NCBI RefSeq assembly: GCF_900103985.1
Contig: NZ_FNIE01000004.1
Location: 558,001 to 622,000, forward strand
Length of the DNA stretch: 64,000 nucleotides
From: Actinacidiphila guanduensis
Lineage (GTDB): Bacteria; Actinomycetota; Actinomycetes; Streptomycetales; Streptomycetaceae
Reading direction: 5' to 3'
Shown here piece by piece: positions 24,116 to 32,782 of this stretch (the first letter of the stretch is position 1; every line of letters begins with the position of its first letter). The notes under the pieces were generated by a model. The model was not told the origin of the DNA. It searched no databases and worked only from the letters and a program-made list of their open reading frames with translations. The translations under genes and the position numbers were made by a program.

Positions 24116-25444
24116 ATGGGCGGCGGAGGTGCGGCACGGGTGGCGCCGGTTCCGGACGGGCTGCTCGACCCCGCGGAGCGAATGGGCGCCGAGGAGCTGG
24201 CGGCCCTCCAACTGGAGCGACTGCAGGCCACCTTGCGGCACGCGTACGCGCACGTGGAGACCTACCGCCGGAAGTTCGACGCCGCCGGGGTGCGGCCCGA
24301 GGACTGCCGCAGCCTGGCCGACCTGGCGCACTTCCCGTTCACCACCAAGGCGGACCTGCGCGAGGCGTACCCGTTCGGGATGTTCGCGGTGCCGATGGAG
24401 CGGGTGCGGCGGCTGCACGCGTCGAGCGGCACGACCGGCCGCCCCACCGTCGTCGGGTACACCGAGGACGACCTGTCGGTGTGGGCCGAGGTGGTGGCGC
24501 GGTCGATCAGGGCGGCCGGCGGGCGGCCCGGCCACAAGGTCCATGTCGCGTACGGGTACGGGCTGTTCACCGGCGGGCTGGGCGCGCACTACGGCGCCGA
24601 GCGCGCGGGCTGCACCGTGATCCCGGCCTCGGGCGGCATGACCGCCCGGCAGGTGCAGATCATCCGCGACTTCGGCCCCGAGATCATCATGGTCACGCCC
24701 TCCTACATGCTGACGCTGCTGGAGGAGTTCGAGCGGCAGGGCGTCGACCCGCGCGGCACCTCGCTGCGGGTGGGGATCTTCGGGGCCGAGCCGTGGACGG
24801 AGGCGATGCGGGCCGAGATCGAGGAGCGGTTCGGCATCGACGCGGTGGACATTTACGGTCTGTCGGAGGTCATGGGGCCGGGCGTGGCGCAGGAGTACGC
24901 CGAGACCAAAGACGGCCTGCACATCTGGGAGGACCACTTCCTGCCGGAGGTGGTGGACCCCTTCACCGACGCGGTGCTGGCGCCCGGGGAGAGCGGTGAG
25001 CTGGTCTTCACCTCGCTGACCAAGCAGGCGCTGCCGGTGATCCGCTACCGCACCCGGGACCTGACCCGGCTGCTGCCCGGCACGGTGCGGCCCGCCTTCC
25101 GCCGGATGGAGAAGGTCACCGGCCGCTGCGACGACATGATCGTGCTGCGCGGGGTGAACGTCTTCCCGAGCCAGATCGAGGAGATCGTGCTGCGGGTGCC
25201 GACGGTGGCGCCGCACTTCCGGATCGAGCTGAGCAGGCGCGGCCGGCTGGACCACATGGCGGTCCTGGTGGAGGCCCGCCCGCAGGCGGCAGCCGCCGAG
25301 CGGGCCGCGGCAGCCGGGCAGATCGCCCGCGCGGTCAAGGACGGCGTGGGCGTGAGCGTCCAGGTCGAGGTGGTCGATCCGGAGTCGCTGGAGCGCTCGG
25401 TCGGCAAGATCCAGCGGGTACGCGACCTGCGCGACCGCGCCTGA
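24116..25444 (+). CDS. paaK: Phenylacetate--CoA ligase
   Basis: 442 residues from the ATG at 24116, with CGGAGG just upstream. It belongs to the adenylate-forming ANL family: the ATP loop SSGTTGRPTVVGY near residue 102, then EPWTEAMR and DIYGLSEVMGPG, the strand FTSLTKQALPVIRYRTRDLT, and the terminal GRCDDMIVLRGVNVFPSQIEEI. These are characteristic of PaaK, which makes phenylacetyl-CoA from phenylacetate, ATP and CoA. No other paa genes lie nearby, so it is an isolated copy. The nearby PaaR-like site suggests it still belongs to the phenylacetate regulon. Confidence 0.93.
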   Translation: MGGGGAARVAPVPDGLLDPAERMGAEELAALQLERLQATLRHAYAHVETYRRKFDAAGVRPEDCRSLADLAHFPFTTKADLREAYPFGMFAVPMERVRRLHASSGTTGRPTVVGYTEDDLSVWAEVVARSIRAAGGRPGHKVHVAYGYGLFTGGLGAHYGAERAGCTVIPASGGMTARQVQIIRDFGPEIIMVTPSYMLTLLEEFERQGVDPRGTSLRVGIFGAEPWTEAMRAEIEERFGIDAVDIYGLSEVMGPGVAQEYAETKDGLHIWEDHFLPEVVDPFTDAVLAPGESGELVFTSLTKQALPVIRYRTRDLTRLLPGTVRPAFRRMEKVTGRCDDMIVLRGVNVFPSQIEEIVLRVPTVAPHFRIELSRRGRLDHMAVLVEARPQAAAAERAAAAGQIARAVKDGVGVSVQVEVVDPESLERSVGKIQRVRDLRDRA

Positions 25445-25552
25445 CGACGCACGCCTCGGGGACGGCGGGGCCGGCAGGCCGGTCCCGCGGGGGGCGGCGG
25501 CGGCCCGGCGGGCGCCGAAGGGGGCGCGCACACCGGGCCGGGCCCGCCCCGG

Positions 25553-26722
25553 TCAGTCGACGGTGACCGGGCCGTCGCCCGAGGCGTTCTTGCCGTTCTT
25601 GCCGCGCAGCGTCAGGGCGGTGCCGGGCGCCTCGCCGTTCTGCTCGCCGCCGAGGTTCTTGCGGACCGAGTCCAGGATCGTCAGGCCCTGGCTGACCAGG
25701 CCCGCGGCGATCTCGCTGAGGCCGTCGGCGCCGTTGAGCACGTTCACGTTGGCGCCCGACAGGCCCGCCGACGCCTCCTTGACGATCAGCGGCAGCTGGT
25801 CGATGAGCATCCGGTCCAGGGCGACCCGGTCGTGCGAGGCGGCCGCCTCGGCCTGGATGCGCATCCGCTCGGCGTCGGCGACGGCCAGCACCCTGATCCG
25901 CTCGGCCTCTGCCTCGGCCGGCTTGACGATCTCGGCCACCAGCTGCTGCTGGCGCAGCTCGGCCGCGCGCAGCGCCAGTTCGGTCTGGGCGGCGAGCACC
26001 TCCTGCTGGGCGTGCGCCTGGGCGAGCGGCCCGGCCTGGGCGGCCTGGGCCTGTGCCCGGTCCACCTCGGCGTTGTACTCGGCCTGCACGATCGCGGTCT
26101 GCCGGGCGTACTCGGCCTGGTTGCGGGCCGCGACCTGCTGGGCCTCCACCGACGCCTGCGTGGCCTGGGCCTGCGCGATCTGCGCCTGCCGCTGGATGGC
26201 GGCCTTGTGCGGGGCGGACATCGCCTCGATGTAGCCGGTGTCGCCGTCGTCGATCGACTGGATCTGCAGCGAGTCGACGGTCAGCCCGATCTTGGCCATC
26301 TCCGCCTTGGAGGTCTCCAGCACCTCGGTGGCGAGCTTCTGCCGCTCGGTGACGATCTCCTCCACCGTCATCGAGCCGATGATCGAGCGCAGGTGGCCGG
26401 CGAAGATCCGCCCGGTGAGGATGGCCATCTGGTCCTGGTCCGACAGGAAGCGCTGGCCGGCGTTGACGATGCTCTCGTGGTCGTTGCCGACCTTGAACGC
26501 GATCACTGCCTTCACCGTCAGCCCGATGCCCTGCCGGGTCACGCAGCGCTCGGAGACCTCCGCCTCGCACATCGCCAAGGTGAGGAACCGGGTCTTGCGG
26601 AACACCGGCAGCACGAACTTCCCGTGGCCGGTCACGACCCGGAACGGCGCACCGCCGAGCCCGCGCCGGCCCCCGGAGATCAGCATCGCCTCGTCGGGCG
26701 CGGGAACGCGGTATCCGAACAT
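25553..26722 (-). CDS. SPFH/flotillin family protein
   Basis: 389 residues. The N-terminal SPFH (band 7) domain (about 1-160) includes VPAPDEAMLISGGRRG and RTRFLTLAMCEAEVSERCVTRQGIGLTVKAVIAFKVG. Residues about 180-280 are a long Ala/Gln/Glu-rich coiled coil (QAQIAQAQATQASVEAQQVA), as in flotillins. The C-terminal tail ends in GKNGKNASGDGPVTVD. Flotillins build membrane scaffolds. There is no predicted N-terminal helix, so attachment may be peripheral. It is followed on its 5' side by a small NfeD-like gene on the same strand, a classic partner. The start ATG has GAAGGAGAC upstream. Confidence 0.9.
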   Translation of the reverse strand: MFGYRVPAPDEAMLISGGRRGLGGAPFRVVTGHGKFVLPVFRKTRFLTLAMCEAEVSERCVTRQGIGLTVKAVIAFKVGNDHESIVNAGQRFLSDQDQMAILTGRIFAGHLRSIIGSMTVEEIVTERQKLATEVLETSKAEMAKIGLTVDSLQIQSIDDGDTGYIEAMSAPHKAAIQRQAQIAQAQATQASVEAQQVAARNQAEYARQTAIVQAEYNAEVDRAQAQAAQAGPLAQAHAQQEVLAAQTELALRAAELRQQQLVAEIVKPAEAEAERIRVLAVADAERMRIQAEAAASHDRVALDRMLIDQLPLIVKEASAGLSGANVNVLNGADGLSEIAAGLVSQGLTILDSVRKNLGGEQNGEAPGTALTLRGKNGKNASGDGPVTVD

Positions 26723-26747
26723 CCTTCGTCTCCTTCTCGAGCGCGGC

Positions 26748-26981
26748 TCAGCCGGCCGGAGCGTCCAGCGGGTCCGCCCACTCGATCACGTCCACCTGCC
26801 GGCTGCCGCGGGATTCCACCACGAGCACGGTCCTCCCCTTCGGCAGGGGCTCGTCCGACCAGGCGATAAAGGCTTCGGAGCCGCCTCTGACGCGGACCAG
26901 CACCTCGCCGGGCCCCTCGGGCCCGCGGGTGCCGACCAGCAACTCCCCCGTGCAGCCGATCACGGCATCGTCCCGTGCCAT
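26748..26981 (-). CDS. Small NfeD-like protein, flotillin partner
   Basis: 77 residues from the ATG at 26981, preceded by AAAGGGGGG. Short beta-strands ([26 protein letters not shown], then [21 protein letters not shown]) match the OB-like C-terminal domain of NfeD. It has no membrane segment, so it is a short soluble form. It is just 25 bp upstream of the flotillin gene and likely co-transcribed with it. Confidence 0.75.
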   Translation of the reverse strand: MARDDAVIGCTGELLVGTRGPEGPGEVLVRVRGGSEAFIAWSDEPLPKGRTVLVVESRGSRQVDVIEWADPLDAPAG

Positions 26982-27214
26982 CAACGGCCGCCCCCCTTTG
27001 TCGTCGTGGTGGTGCGATTTCCGACCGTGACCATCCTCCCACCGGTGCACGCCCGGGGACCTGCGATGGCCGCTACGGAATACGCCTGCCGGACGGCGGC
27101 GGTTCCGCCGGGCGCGCCGGGGATTTCCGGCCGGGTCCCCCGGCTGGTGGGATGATCGGACGGTACAAGGCTGCGGCACGGCGCCGGCACGCCGTGCGGA
27201 CAGTGGGAGGCTGG

Positions 27215-29164
27215 ATGTTCCGGGGTTGGTCGACTCCCCTGCCGGACGACGCGGTGGACCAGCGGAGCGAGCGCGAGGGCGACCAGAGCGAGCACGACCG
27301 CGACAGCACCGCGTCGCCCTGGGCGTACATCCGCACCGAGACCGGCAGCGCCGCGGTGCTGCTGGCCGGCACCGTCGCGGCCCTCGTCTGGGTGAACGCC
27401 GCACCTGGCAGCTACGCGAAGGTGTGGGCCACCCGCCTGTCGGTGGAACTGGGCGGCCACGGGGTGGCCATGGACCTGCGTGCATGGGTCAACAGCGGGC
27501 TGATGACGCTGTTCTTCCTGGTGGTGGGGCTGGAGGCGCGGCGCGAGTTCGACATGGGCGAGCTGCGCGACCGGCGCCGGATCGCGCTGCCGCTGCTGGC
27601 CGGGGTCAGCGGCATGGTGGTGCCGGTGGCGATCTTCCTCGCGATCAACGCCGGGCGGTCCTCCGCGCACGGCTGGGGTGCCGCGATGTCCACCGACACC
27701 GCGTTCGCGCTCGGCATGCTGGCGCTGCTCGGCTCGCGCTTCCCGCGCCGGCTGCACACCTTCATCCTCACCGTGGCGGTGGTGGACGACTTCCTGGCGC
27801 TCGCGGTGATCGCCGTCGCCTACAGCGAGCACATCTCGTGGACGCCGCTGCTGGTGGGCATCGGGGTGCTGCTGGTGACGGCGGCGGTGCGGCGGGCCGG
27901 GGTGCGCAGGGGCGGGCCGTACGCGGTGCTGGGCATCGTCGCCTGGGTGGCGTTCGTGCACTCGGGGGTGGACCCGGTGGTCGTCGGCCTGATCATCGGT
28001 CTGCTGGCGTTCGCCTATCCGGCGCCGCGGGACGCCCTGGAGCGGGCCAGCGGCCTGTTCCGCTCCTTCCGCGAGCAGCCCACCGCCGAGCTGGAGCGCG
28101 AGGCCCGCCTCGGCATCGCCTCCGCCCTGTCGCCCAACGACCGGTTGCAGCGGCTGTGGCACCCCTGGACCAGTTACGCGATCGTGCCGCTGTTCGCGCT
28201 GGCCAACGCGGGCATCCAGATCGACGGCTCGCTGCTGTCGCGCGCCTTCACCTCGCCGATCACGCTGGGCATCCTCATCGGCTACGGGGTGGGCAAGCCG
28301 ATCGGCATCGTGGGCTCCACCGCGCTGGCGACGGCGGCCAGCCGCGGGCGGACCCGGCCGCCGGTCGGCTGGGCGGCGGTCACCGGCGGCGGCACCATCG
28401 CCGGGATCGGCTTCACCGTCTCGCTGCTGATCGCCACCCTCGCCTTCCACGGGTCCCGGCTGGACGAGGCGAAGATCGGCGTGCTCAGCGCGGTGGTCTT
28501 CGCGATGCTGAGCACCACGGCTGTCGCGGCCGTGACGTCCCTGCTGCCCGACGCCCGGCGGGCCCGGGCACTGCTGGGCACCTCGCCCTCGCTGGTGGAC
28601 CTCGCCGAGCCGGTGGACCCCGAGCGCGACCACGTGCGCGGGCCGCTGGACGCGCCGGTGACGGTGGTGGAGTACGGGGACTTCGAGTGCCCCTACTGCG
28701 GGCAGGCCGAGTCGGTGGTGCGCGAACTGCTCGCGGACTTCGGCGACGTGCGCTACGTCTGGCGGCACCTGCCGCTGACCGATGTGCACCCGCACGCGCA
28801 ACTGGCCGCCGAGGCGGCGGAGGCGGCGGCGCTGCAGGGCGAGTTCTGGGCGATGCGGGACCTGCTCATCTCCCGCCAGGAGCAGCTGGGCGTGAAGGAC
28901 CTGCTGCGCTACGCCGACGAGATCGGCCTGGACGTCGAGGCGTTCAAGCACGCGCTCAAGGCGCGCAAGGGGGCGGCGCGGATCGCGCAGGACGTGGAGT
29001 CGGCGGACCTGAGCGGGGTGTCGGGCACGCCGACGTTCTTCGTCAACGGCCGCCGCCACCACGGTGCCTACGACATCGCGAGCCTGTCGAAGGCCGTGGT
29101 GGCGGCGCGGGACCGGGCGGTCCTGGTGGACGGCAACGACAGCGGCAGCACCCGCCACTCGTGA
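27215..29164 (+). CDS. nhaA: NhaA-type Na+/H+ antiporter fused to a DsbA-like thioredoxin domain
   Basis: 649 residues from the ATG at 27215, with GGGAGG four bases before. The first ~450 residues are the NhaA antiporter: [42 protein letters not shown] with the paired Asp191-Asp192 expected for ion binding, and late [15 protein letters not shown]. The C-terminal ~160 residues are a DsbA-type thioredoxin fold with CPYC at 492-495 and the cis-Pro segment [17 protein letters not shown]. Such fusions are known in actinobacteria. The thioredoxin part may regulate the transporter or have its own redox target. An upstream GTG in frame is possible. Confidence 0.93.
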   Translation: MFRGWSTPLPDDAVDQRSEREGDQSEHDRDSTASPWAYIRTETGSAAVLLAGTVAALVWVNAAPGSYAKVWATRLSVELGGHGVAMDLRAWVNSGLMTLFFLVVGLEARREFDMGELRDRRRIALPLLAGVSGMVVPVAIFLAINAGRSSAHGWGAAMSTDTAFALGMLALLGSRFPRRLHTFILTVAVVDDFLALAVIAVAYSEHISWTPLLVGIGVLLVTAAVRRAGVRRGGPYAVLGIVAWVAFVHSGVDPVVVGLIIGLLAFAYPAPRDALERASGLFRSFREQPTAELEREARLGIASALSPNDRLQRLWHPWTSYAIVPLFALANAGIQIDGSLLSRAFTSPITLGILIGYGVGKPIGIVGSTALATAASRGRTRPPVGWAAVTGGGTIAGIGFTVSLLIATLAFHGSRLDEAKIGVLSAVVFAMLSTTAVAAVTSLLPDARRARALLGTSPSLVDLAEPVDPERDHVRGPLDAPVTVVEYGDFECPYCGQAESVVRELLADFGDVRYVWRHLPLTDVHPHAQLAAEAAEAAALQGEFWAMRDLLISRQEQLGVKDLLRYADEIGLDVEAFKHALKARKGAARIAQDVESADLSGVSGTPTFFVNGRRHHGAYDIASLSKAVVAARDRAVLVDGNDSGSTRHS

Positions 29165-29218
29165 CGGATGCCGCCGCTCCCGCAGCCGACGGCCGCGGGT
29201 CGTCGCGGATCTTCCGGG

Positions 29219-29443
29219 TCAGGGGGTGCGGACCGCGAGGGGCGGCACCGGTTCCTGGTGGCCGCCGCTGGCGATCATCCGCACCTCGCCGTCGCTGCTG
29301 ATCTCGGCACGCACGATGCCGGTGTCGTCCTCGTAGACGGGATAGCCGCCGGCGCCTGACGCGTCGGTGCGGTGGACCACCACGACGTCGTCCTCGACGG
29401 CGGGGGCCTGGAAGACCAGCTCGTAGAATTCGGGATAGTCCAT
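29219..29443 (-). CDS. Small DUF6296-like protein
   Basis: 74 residues from the ATG at 29443, with GGGAGGTG well placed. The pattern YPEFYELVFQAPAV...VVVVHRTDASGAGGYPVYEDDTGIVRAEISSDGEVRMIASGGHQ matches, as far as I recall, a small Streptomyces family (DUF6296). No function is known. It is convergent with the NhaA fusion. Confidence 0.65.
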   Translation of the reverse strand: MDYPEFYELVFQAPAVEDDVVVVHRTDASGAGGYPVYEDDTGIVRAEISSDGEVRMIASGGHQEPVPPLAVRTP

Positions 29444-29560
29444 GGGCACACACCTCCCCAGGGGCATCCTCTCCATCATCCCCCGCTGCCGCCGTGCGCG
29501 CCTCCCCCGGGCCGCGGGTTTCGCGAAGTGCCTGGTCAGGATCGGCGTGTCGGGGCCGCG

Positions 29561-30163
29561 TCAGAGGGTGGACAGGCCGCCGTCGAGGAACCGCAGGGCG
29601 GTGGCGAGGGCCGCGTGCATGTCGGTGCCGGACGGGCTGTCGCCGACGGCGAGCATGACCGCCACGGCGGCCGCGGCGGCGATCCGCGGGCCGGGGTCGG
29701 TGGGCAGGGTGCCGGTGTCCTTGGCGACGGCCTCGGTGCCGGCCTGGACGGCGTCGGCCATCCGGGCCATCTGCAGGGCGCGCAGCTCGGGGTTGGCGCA
29801 GAACATCAGCCGCGCCTCCTCCTCCAGGCCCTGCCGCCAGGGCTCGGCGTGCTTCTCGTCCACCCAGGCGCCCAGGATCGCGGTCAGCGACTCCCCCGGC
29901 GCCCGCTCCCGCAGCCGGTCGGCGAGCTGCTGGGCCCGCTCGGTGAAGCCGGACAGGGCGATCTCCTGCTTGGAGGGGAAGTAGAGCGTGACCGTGCGGG
30001 GCGCCACTTCGGCGCGCTCGGCGATGTCGGCGACGGTCGTCCGGTCGTAACCACGCTCGGCGAACAGCTCGAAGGCGGCGCGGGTGATCGCCTCCCGGCG
30101 CCGCGCCTTGCCCCGTTCCCGCAGGCCGGGTACGGCCGCCCCCTGTGCCGCGTGCTCGGTCAT
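29561..30163 (-). CDS. TetR/AcrR family regulator of the MMPL transporter
   Basis: 200 residues. The helix-turn-helix is near residues 24-70 (ITRAAFELFAERGYDRTTVADIAERAEVAPRTVTLYFPSKQEIALS). The rest is a helical ligand domain. It is divergent from the MMPL transporter at 30266, with a perfect palindrome between them. The usual role is repression of the transporter until a substrate binds the regulator. The start is ATG 30163. Confidence 0.92.
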   Translation of the reverse strand: MTEHAAQGAAVPGLRERGKARRREAITRAAFELFAERGYDRTTVADIAERAEVAPRTVTLYFPSKQEIALSGFTERAQQLADRLRERAPGESLTAILGAWVDEKHAEPWRQGLEEEARLMFCANPELRALQMARMADAVQAGTEAVAKDTGTLPTDPGPRIAAAAAVAVMLAVGDSPSGTDMHAALATALRFLDGGLSTL

Positions 30164-30191
30164 GGCCTCATGTTACCGTGGGGCGTCAGTT

Positions 30192-30205
30192 TGCAGTTAA
30201 CTGCA
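30192..30205. promoter_or_regulatory. Perfect 14-bp palindrome TGCAGTTAACTGCA
   Basis: TGCAGTTAACTGCA is identical to its reverse complement and lies 29 bp from the TetR start and 61 bp from the MMPL start. A related half, ACTGCA, recurs near 30218-30223. It is the obvious operator of this divergent pair. Confidence 0.75.
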
Positions 30206-30265
30206 TTTTTGCCGTGGACTGCACTTACGGGCGCCCGTGCGGGGCGCCGGCGCGAAGGAGGGTCC

Positions 30266-32587
30266 ATGGCCGGTCGGTTGTACGCGTTGGGGGCGTGGGC
30301 GGCCCGCCGGCGAGGGCGGGTGCTGGCGGTCTGGCTGCTGCTGGTGGCGGTGGTCGGCGGCCTGGGCGCGGGCTTCGGCGGCAGCTACACCACCGAGTTC
30401 TCCGTCCCCGGCATCGAGTCCCAGCGCGCCCAGGACCTGCTGCGCGCGGACTTCCCGCAGGCCGCCGCGGGCGTGGCCCGGGTCGTCTTCGCCGCGCCCA
30501 AGGGCAGCACCCTCGACGCGCCGGCCGACCGGGCCGCCATCGACCGGGGGCTGCGGGCGGCCGCCGAGGTGCCCGGCGTCGTGGCGGTGCGCCCGCCGGC
30601 CCAGGGCGGCGGCGTCTCGCCCGACCACACCGTCGCCTATGCCGACGTGCAGTTCCGGCAGATCCCCGACGACGTGCCCAAGTCCGCCCAGGACGCGCTG
30701 CAGGCGTCCATGGCGCCGGTCCGCCAGGCGGGCCTGACCGTGGAGTTCGGCGGCACCGCCATGCACCCGGCCACCCATGTCGGCGGGCCGAGCGAGATCG
30801 TCGGCGTGGCCATCGCGTTCGTGGTCCTCGCGCTCGCCCTCGGCTCGCTGCTGGCGGCCGGGCTGCCGCTGGTGACGGCCCTGGTCGGGGTGGCGATCGG
30901 CGTGCTCGGGGTGGGCTTCACCGCCCGCTTCGTGACGATGACCGACACCGCGACCGTGCTCGCGCTCATGCTGGGCCTGGCCGTGGGCATCGACTACGCG
31001 CTCTTCATCGTCTCCCGGCACCGCGAGCAACTGGCCGACCCCCGCACCGAGGTGGCCGACTCGATCGCTCGCGCGACCGCGACAGCCGGCAGCAGCGTCG
31101 TCTTCGCCGGCGGCACCGTGGTGGTCGCCCTGGCCGCGCTCACCGCGACCGGCATCCCGTTCCTGAGCACGATGGGCCTGGCCGCGGCCGCAACCGTCCT
31201 CATCGCGGTGCTGGTGGCGCTCACGCTGCTGCCCGCGCTGCTCGGCTGGGCGGGCGAGCGGCTGCGGCCGAAACAGGCGCGGCAGGCGCGGGCCGCACGG
31301 GCGGCGGGTGCGCACGGGACCGGCGGGGCAGCCGCGCAGAGCGACACCGGGGAGCCGCGTGCGGCGAGCGCCGCCGGGCCGGGCCGCGGCCGGATCGGCG
31401 GCGGCGAGCCGGGCCGCTGGGGCGCCGCATGGGCGCGGGCGGTCACCCGCCGCCCGGTGGCCGTGGTGCTGCTCGCCGTGGTGGGCCTCGGGGTGCTCGC
31501 CGCACCCGCGCTGCACCTGCGGCTCGGCCTGCCCAGCAACGAGACGCAGCCCGCCGCCAGCACCCAGCACCGCAGCTACGACCTGCTCACCCGCGGCTTC
31601 GGCCCCGGCTTCAACGCCGCCCTCACCGTCGCCGTGGACACCTCGAAGATGCCGCGGCAGCAGCGGTCCGCCGCCGTCTCCGGCCTGGCCGCCGCGCTGC
31701 GCCACGACCCCGACGTCGCCGCCGTCACCCCGCCGCTGGCGAACCCGGCCGGCACCCTCGGCGCGCTCAACGTGGTGCCCCGCAGCGGGCCCGACGACCA
31801 GGCGACCGCCGACCTCGTGCACCGCATCCGCCACTCGGCCGCCGACGGCAAGCAGCAGGTGGAGAAGGCCGGCGGCCGCGTCTACGTCACCGGCACCACC
31901 GCCGCCGCGATCGACGTCTCGGCGAAGCTGTCGGCCGCCCTGCCGCTCTACGTCGGCATCATCGTGGTGCTCGCGGTGCTGCTGCTCATGATCGCCTTCC
32001 GCTCGCTGCTGGTGCCGCTGAAGGCCGTCGCCGGGTTCCTGCTGTCGATCGGCGCGAGCCTGGGCCTGGTCACCTGGGTCTTCCAGGACGGCCACCTCGG
32101 CGGCGCGGTCCAGGCGGCCGCGGCGGCCCCGGTGATCGCCTTCCTGCCGGTGCTGCTGATCGGGGTGCTCTTCGGCCTGGCCATGGACTACGAGGTCTTC
32201 CTGGTCAGCCGGATGCGCGAGCACTTCTCGCAGCACGGCCAGCCCCGGGCGGCCGTGGTGGCGGGCGTGACGCGCAGCGGGCGCGTGGTGTGCGCGGCCG
32301 CGCTGATCATGGCGGCGGTCTTCGGCAGCTTCGTCTTCGACGGCGACCCGATCGTGAAGTCCATCGGCTTCGCGCTGACCGCCGGGGTGCTCATCGACGC
32401 CTTCGTGGTGCGGATGACGCTGGTGCCCGCGGTGCTGGCGCTGCTCGGCCGGTACGCCTGGTGGCTGCCGCGGCCGCTGGCCCGGGTGCTGCCGGCGGTG
32501 GACATCGAGGGCGCCTCGCTGCCGGCGCCCGCGGCGGGTCCGGAGCCCGCCGCCGGCGTGCCGCCCGCCGCCGTCCGCCGGCCGTAG
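30266..32587 (+). CDS. MMPL/RND family membrane transporter
   Basis: 773 residues, ATG at 30266 with GAAGGAGG ahead. The plan is two repeats of one helix, a large external loop and five to six helices. The first half has GLAVGIDYALFIVSRHRE and the second GLAMDYEVFLVSRMREH, the family motifs with the essential Asp. These transporters export lipids, siderophores or drugs. A central Ala/Gly/Arg-rich linker near 335-390 separates the halves. Divergent TetR control points to induced efflux. The substrate is not predictable. Confidence 0.92.
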   Translation: MAGRLYALGAWAARRRGRVLAVWLLLVAVVGGLGAGFGGSYTTEFSVPGIESQRAQDLLRADFPQAAAGVARVVFAAPKGSTLDAPADRAAIDRGLRAAAEVPGVVAVRPPAQGGGVSPDHTVAYADVQFRQIPDDVPKSAQDALQASMAPVRQAGLTVEFGGTAMHPATHVGGPSEIVGVAIAFVVLALALGSLLAAGLPLVTALVGVAIGVLGVGFTARFVTMTDTATVLALMLGLAVGIDYALFIVSRHREQLADPRTEVADSIARATATAGSSVVFAGGTVVVALAALTATGIPFLSTMGLAAAATVLIAVLVALTLLPALLGWAGERLRPKQARQARAARAAGAHGTGGAAAQSDTGEPRAASAAGPGRGRIGGGEPGRWGAAWARAVTRRPVAVVLLAVVGLGVLAAPALHLRLGLPSNETQPAASTQHRSYDLLTRGFGPGFNAALTVAVDTSKMPRQQRSAAVSGLAAALRHDPDVAAVTPPLANPAGTLGALNVVPRSGPDDQATADLVHRIRHSAADGKQQVEKAGGRVYVTGTTAAAIDVSAKLSAALPLYVGIIVVLAVLLLMIAFRSLLVPLKAVAGFLLSIGASLGLVTWVFQDGHLGGAVQAAAAAPVIAFLPVLLIGVLFGLAMDYEVFLVSRMREHFSQHGQPRAAVVAGVTRSGRVVCAAALIMAAVFGSFVFDGDPIVKSIGFALTAGVLIDAFVVRMTLVPAVLALLGRYAWWLPRPLARVLPAVDIEGASLPAPAAGPEPAAGVPPAAVRRP

Positions 32588-32604
32588 CGTCCCCAAGAGC
32601 CGCG

Positions 32605-32647
32605 ACGCCGCTGCCGCGCACCGCCAACCGGTGCGCGGCAGCGGCGT
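32605..32647 (+). terminator. Strong 19-bp stem hairpin after the MMPL gene
   Basis: A perfect 19-bp stem (32605-32623 with 32629-32647) with loop CCAAC starts 18 bp after the stop codon. No T-run follows. The stem is unusually long and GC-rich and should terminate the MMPL transcript. Confidence 0.8.
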
Positions 32648-32713
32648 GTTGGCGTGCGGTGCGGCCGGCATGAGGGCTGGTCGCACGGGGCAGGGGGTGA
32701 CGGTCGAGGCTTG

Positions 32714-32730
32714 TTGCGATTAAATTGCAA
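32714..32730. promoter_or_regulatory. Nur-box-like nickel regulator site
   Basis: TTGCGA-TTAAA-TTGCAA fits the TTGCAA-N5-TTGCAA pattern described for the nickel-dependent Fur-family repressor Nur in Streptomyces. It sits inside a larger inverted repeat, GCTTGTTGC-N9-GCAACAAGC (32709-32735), and lies 53 bp before the NiCoT start. The site and the cognate gene product agree, which makes the call good. Confidence 0.72.
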
Positions 32731-32782
32731 CAAGCATGGTGCCGCAGATACTTCCTGTCCCCGTCGCAAAGGACGCAGCCGC

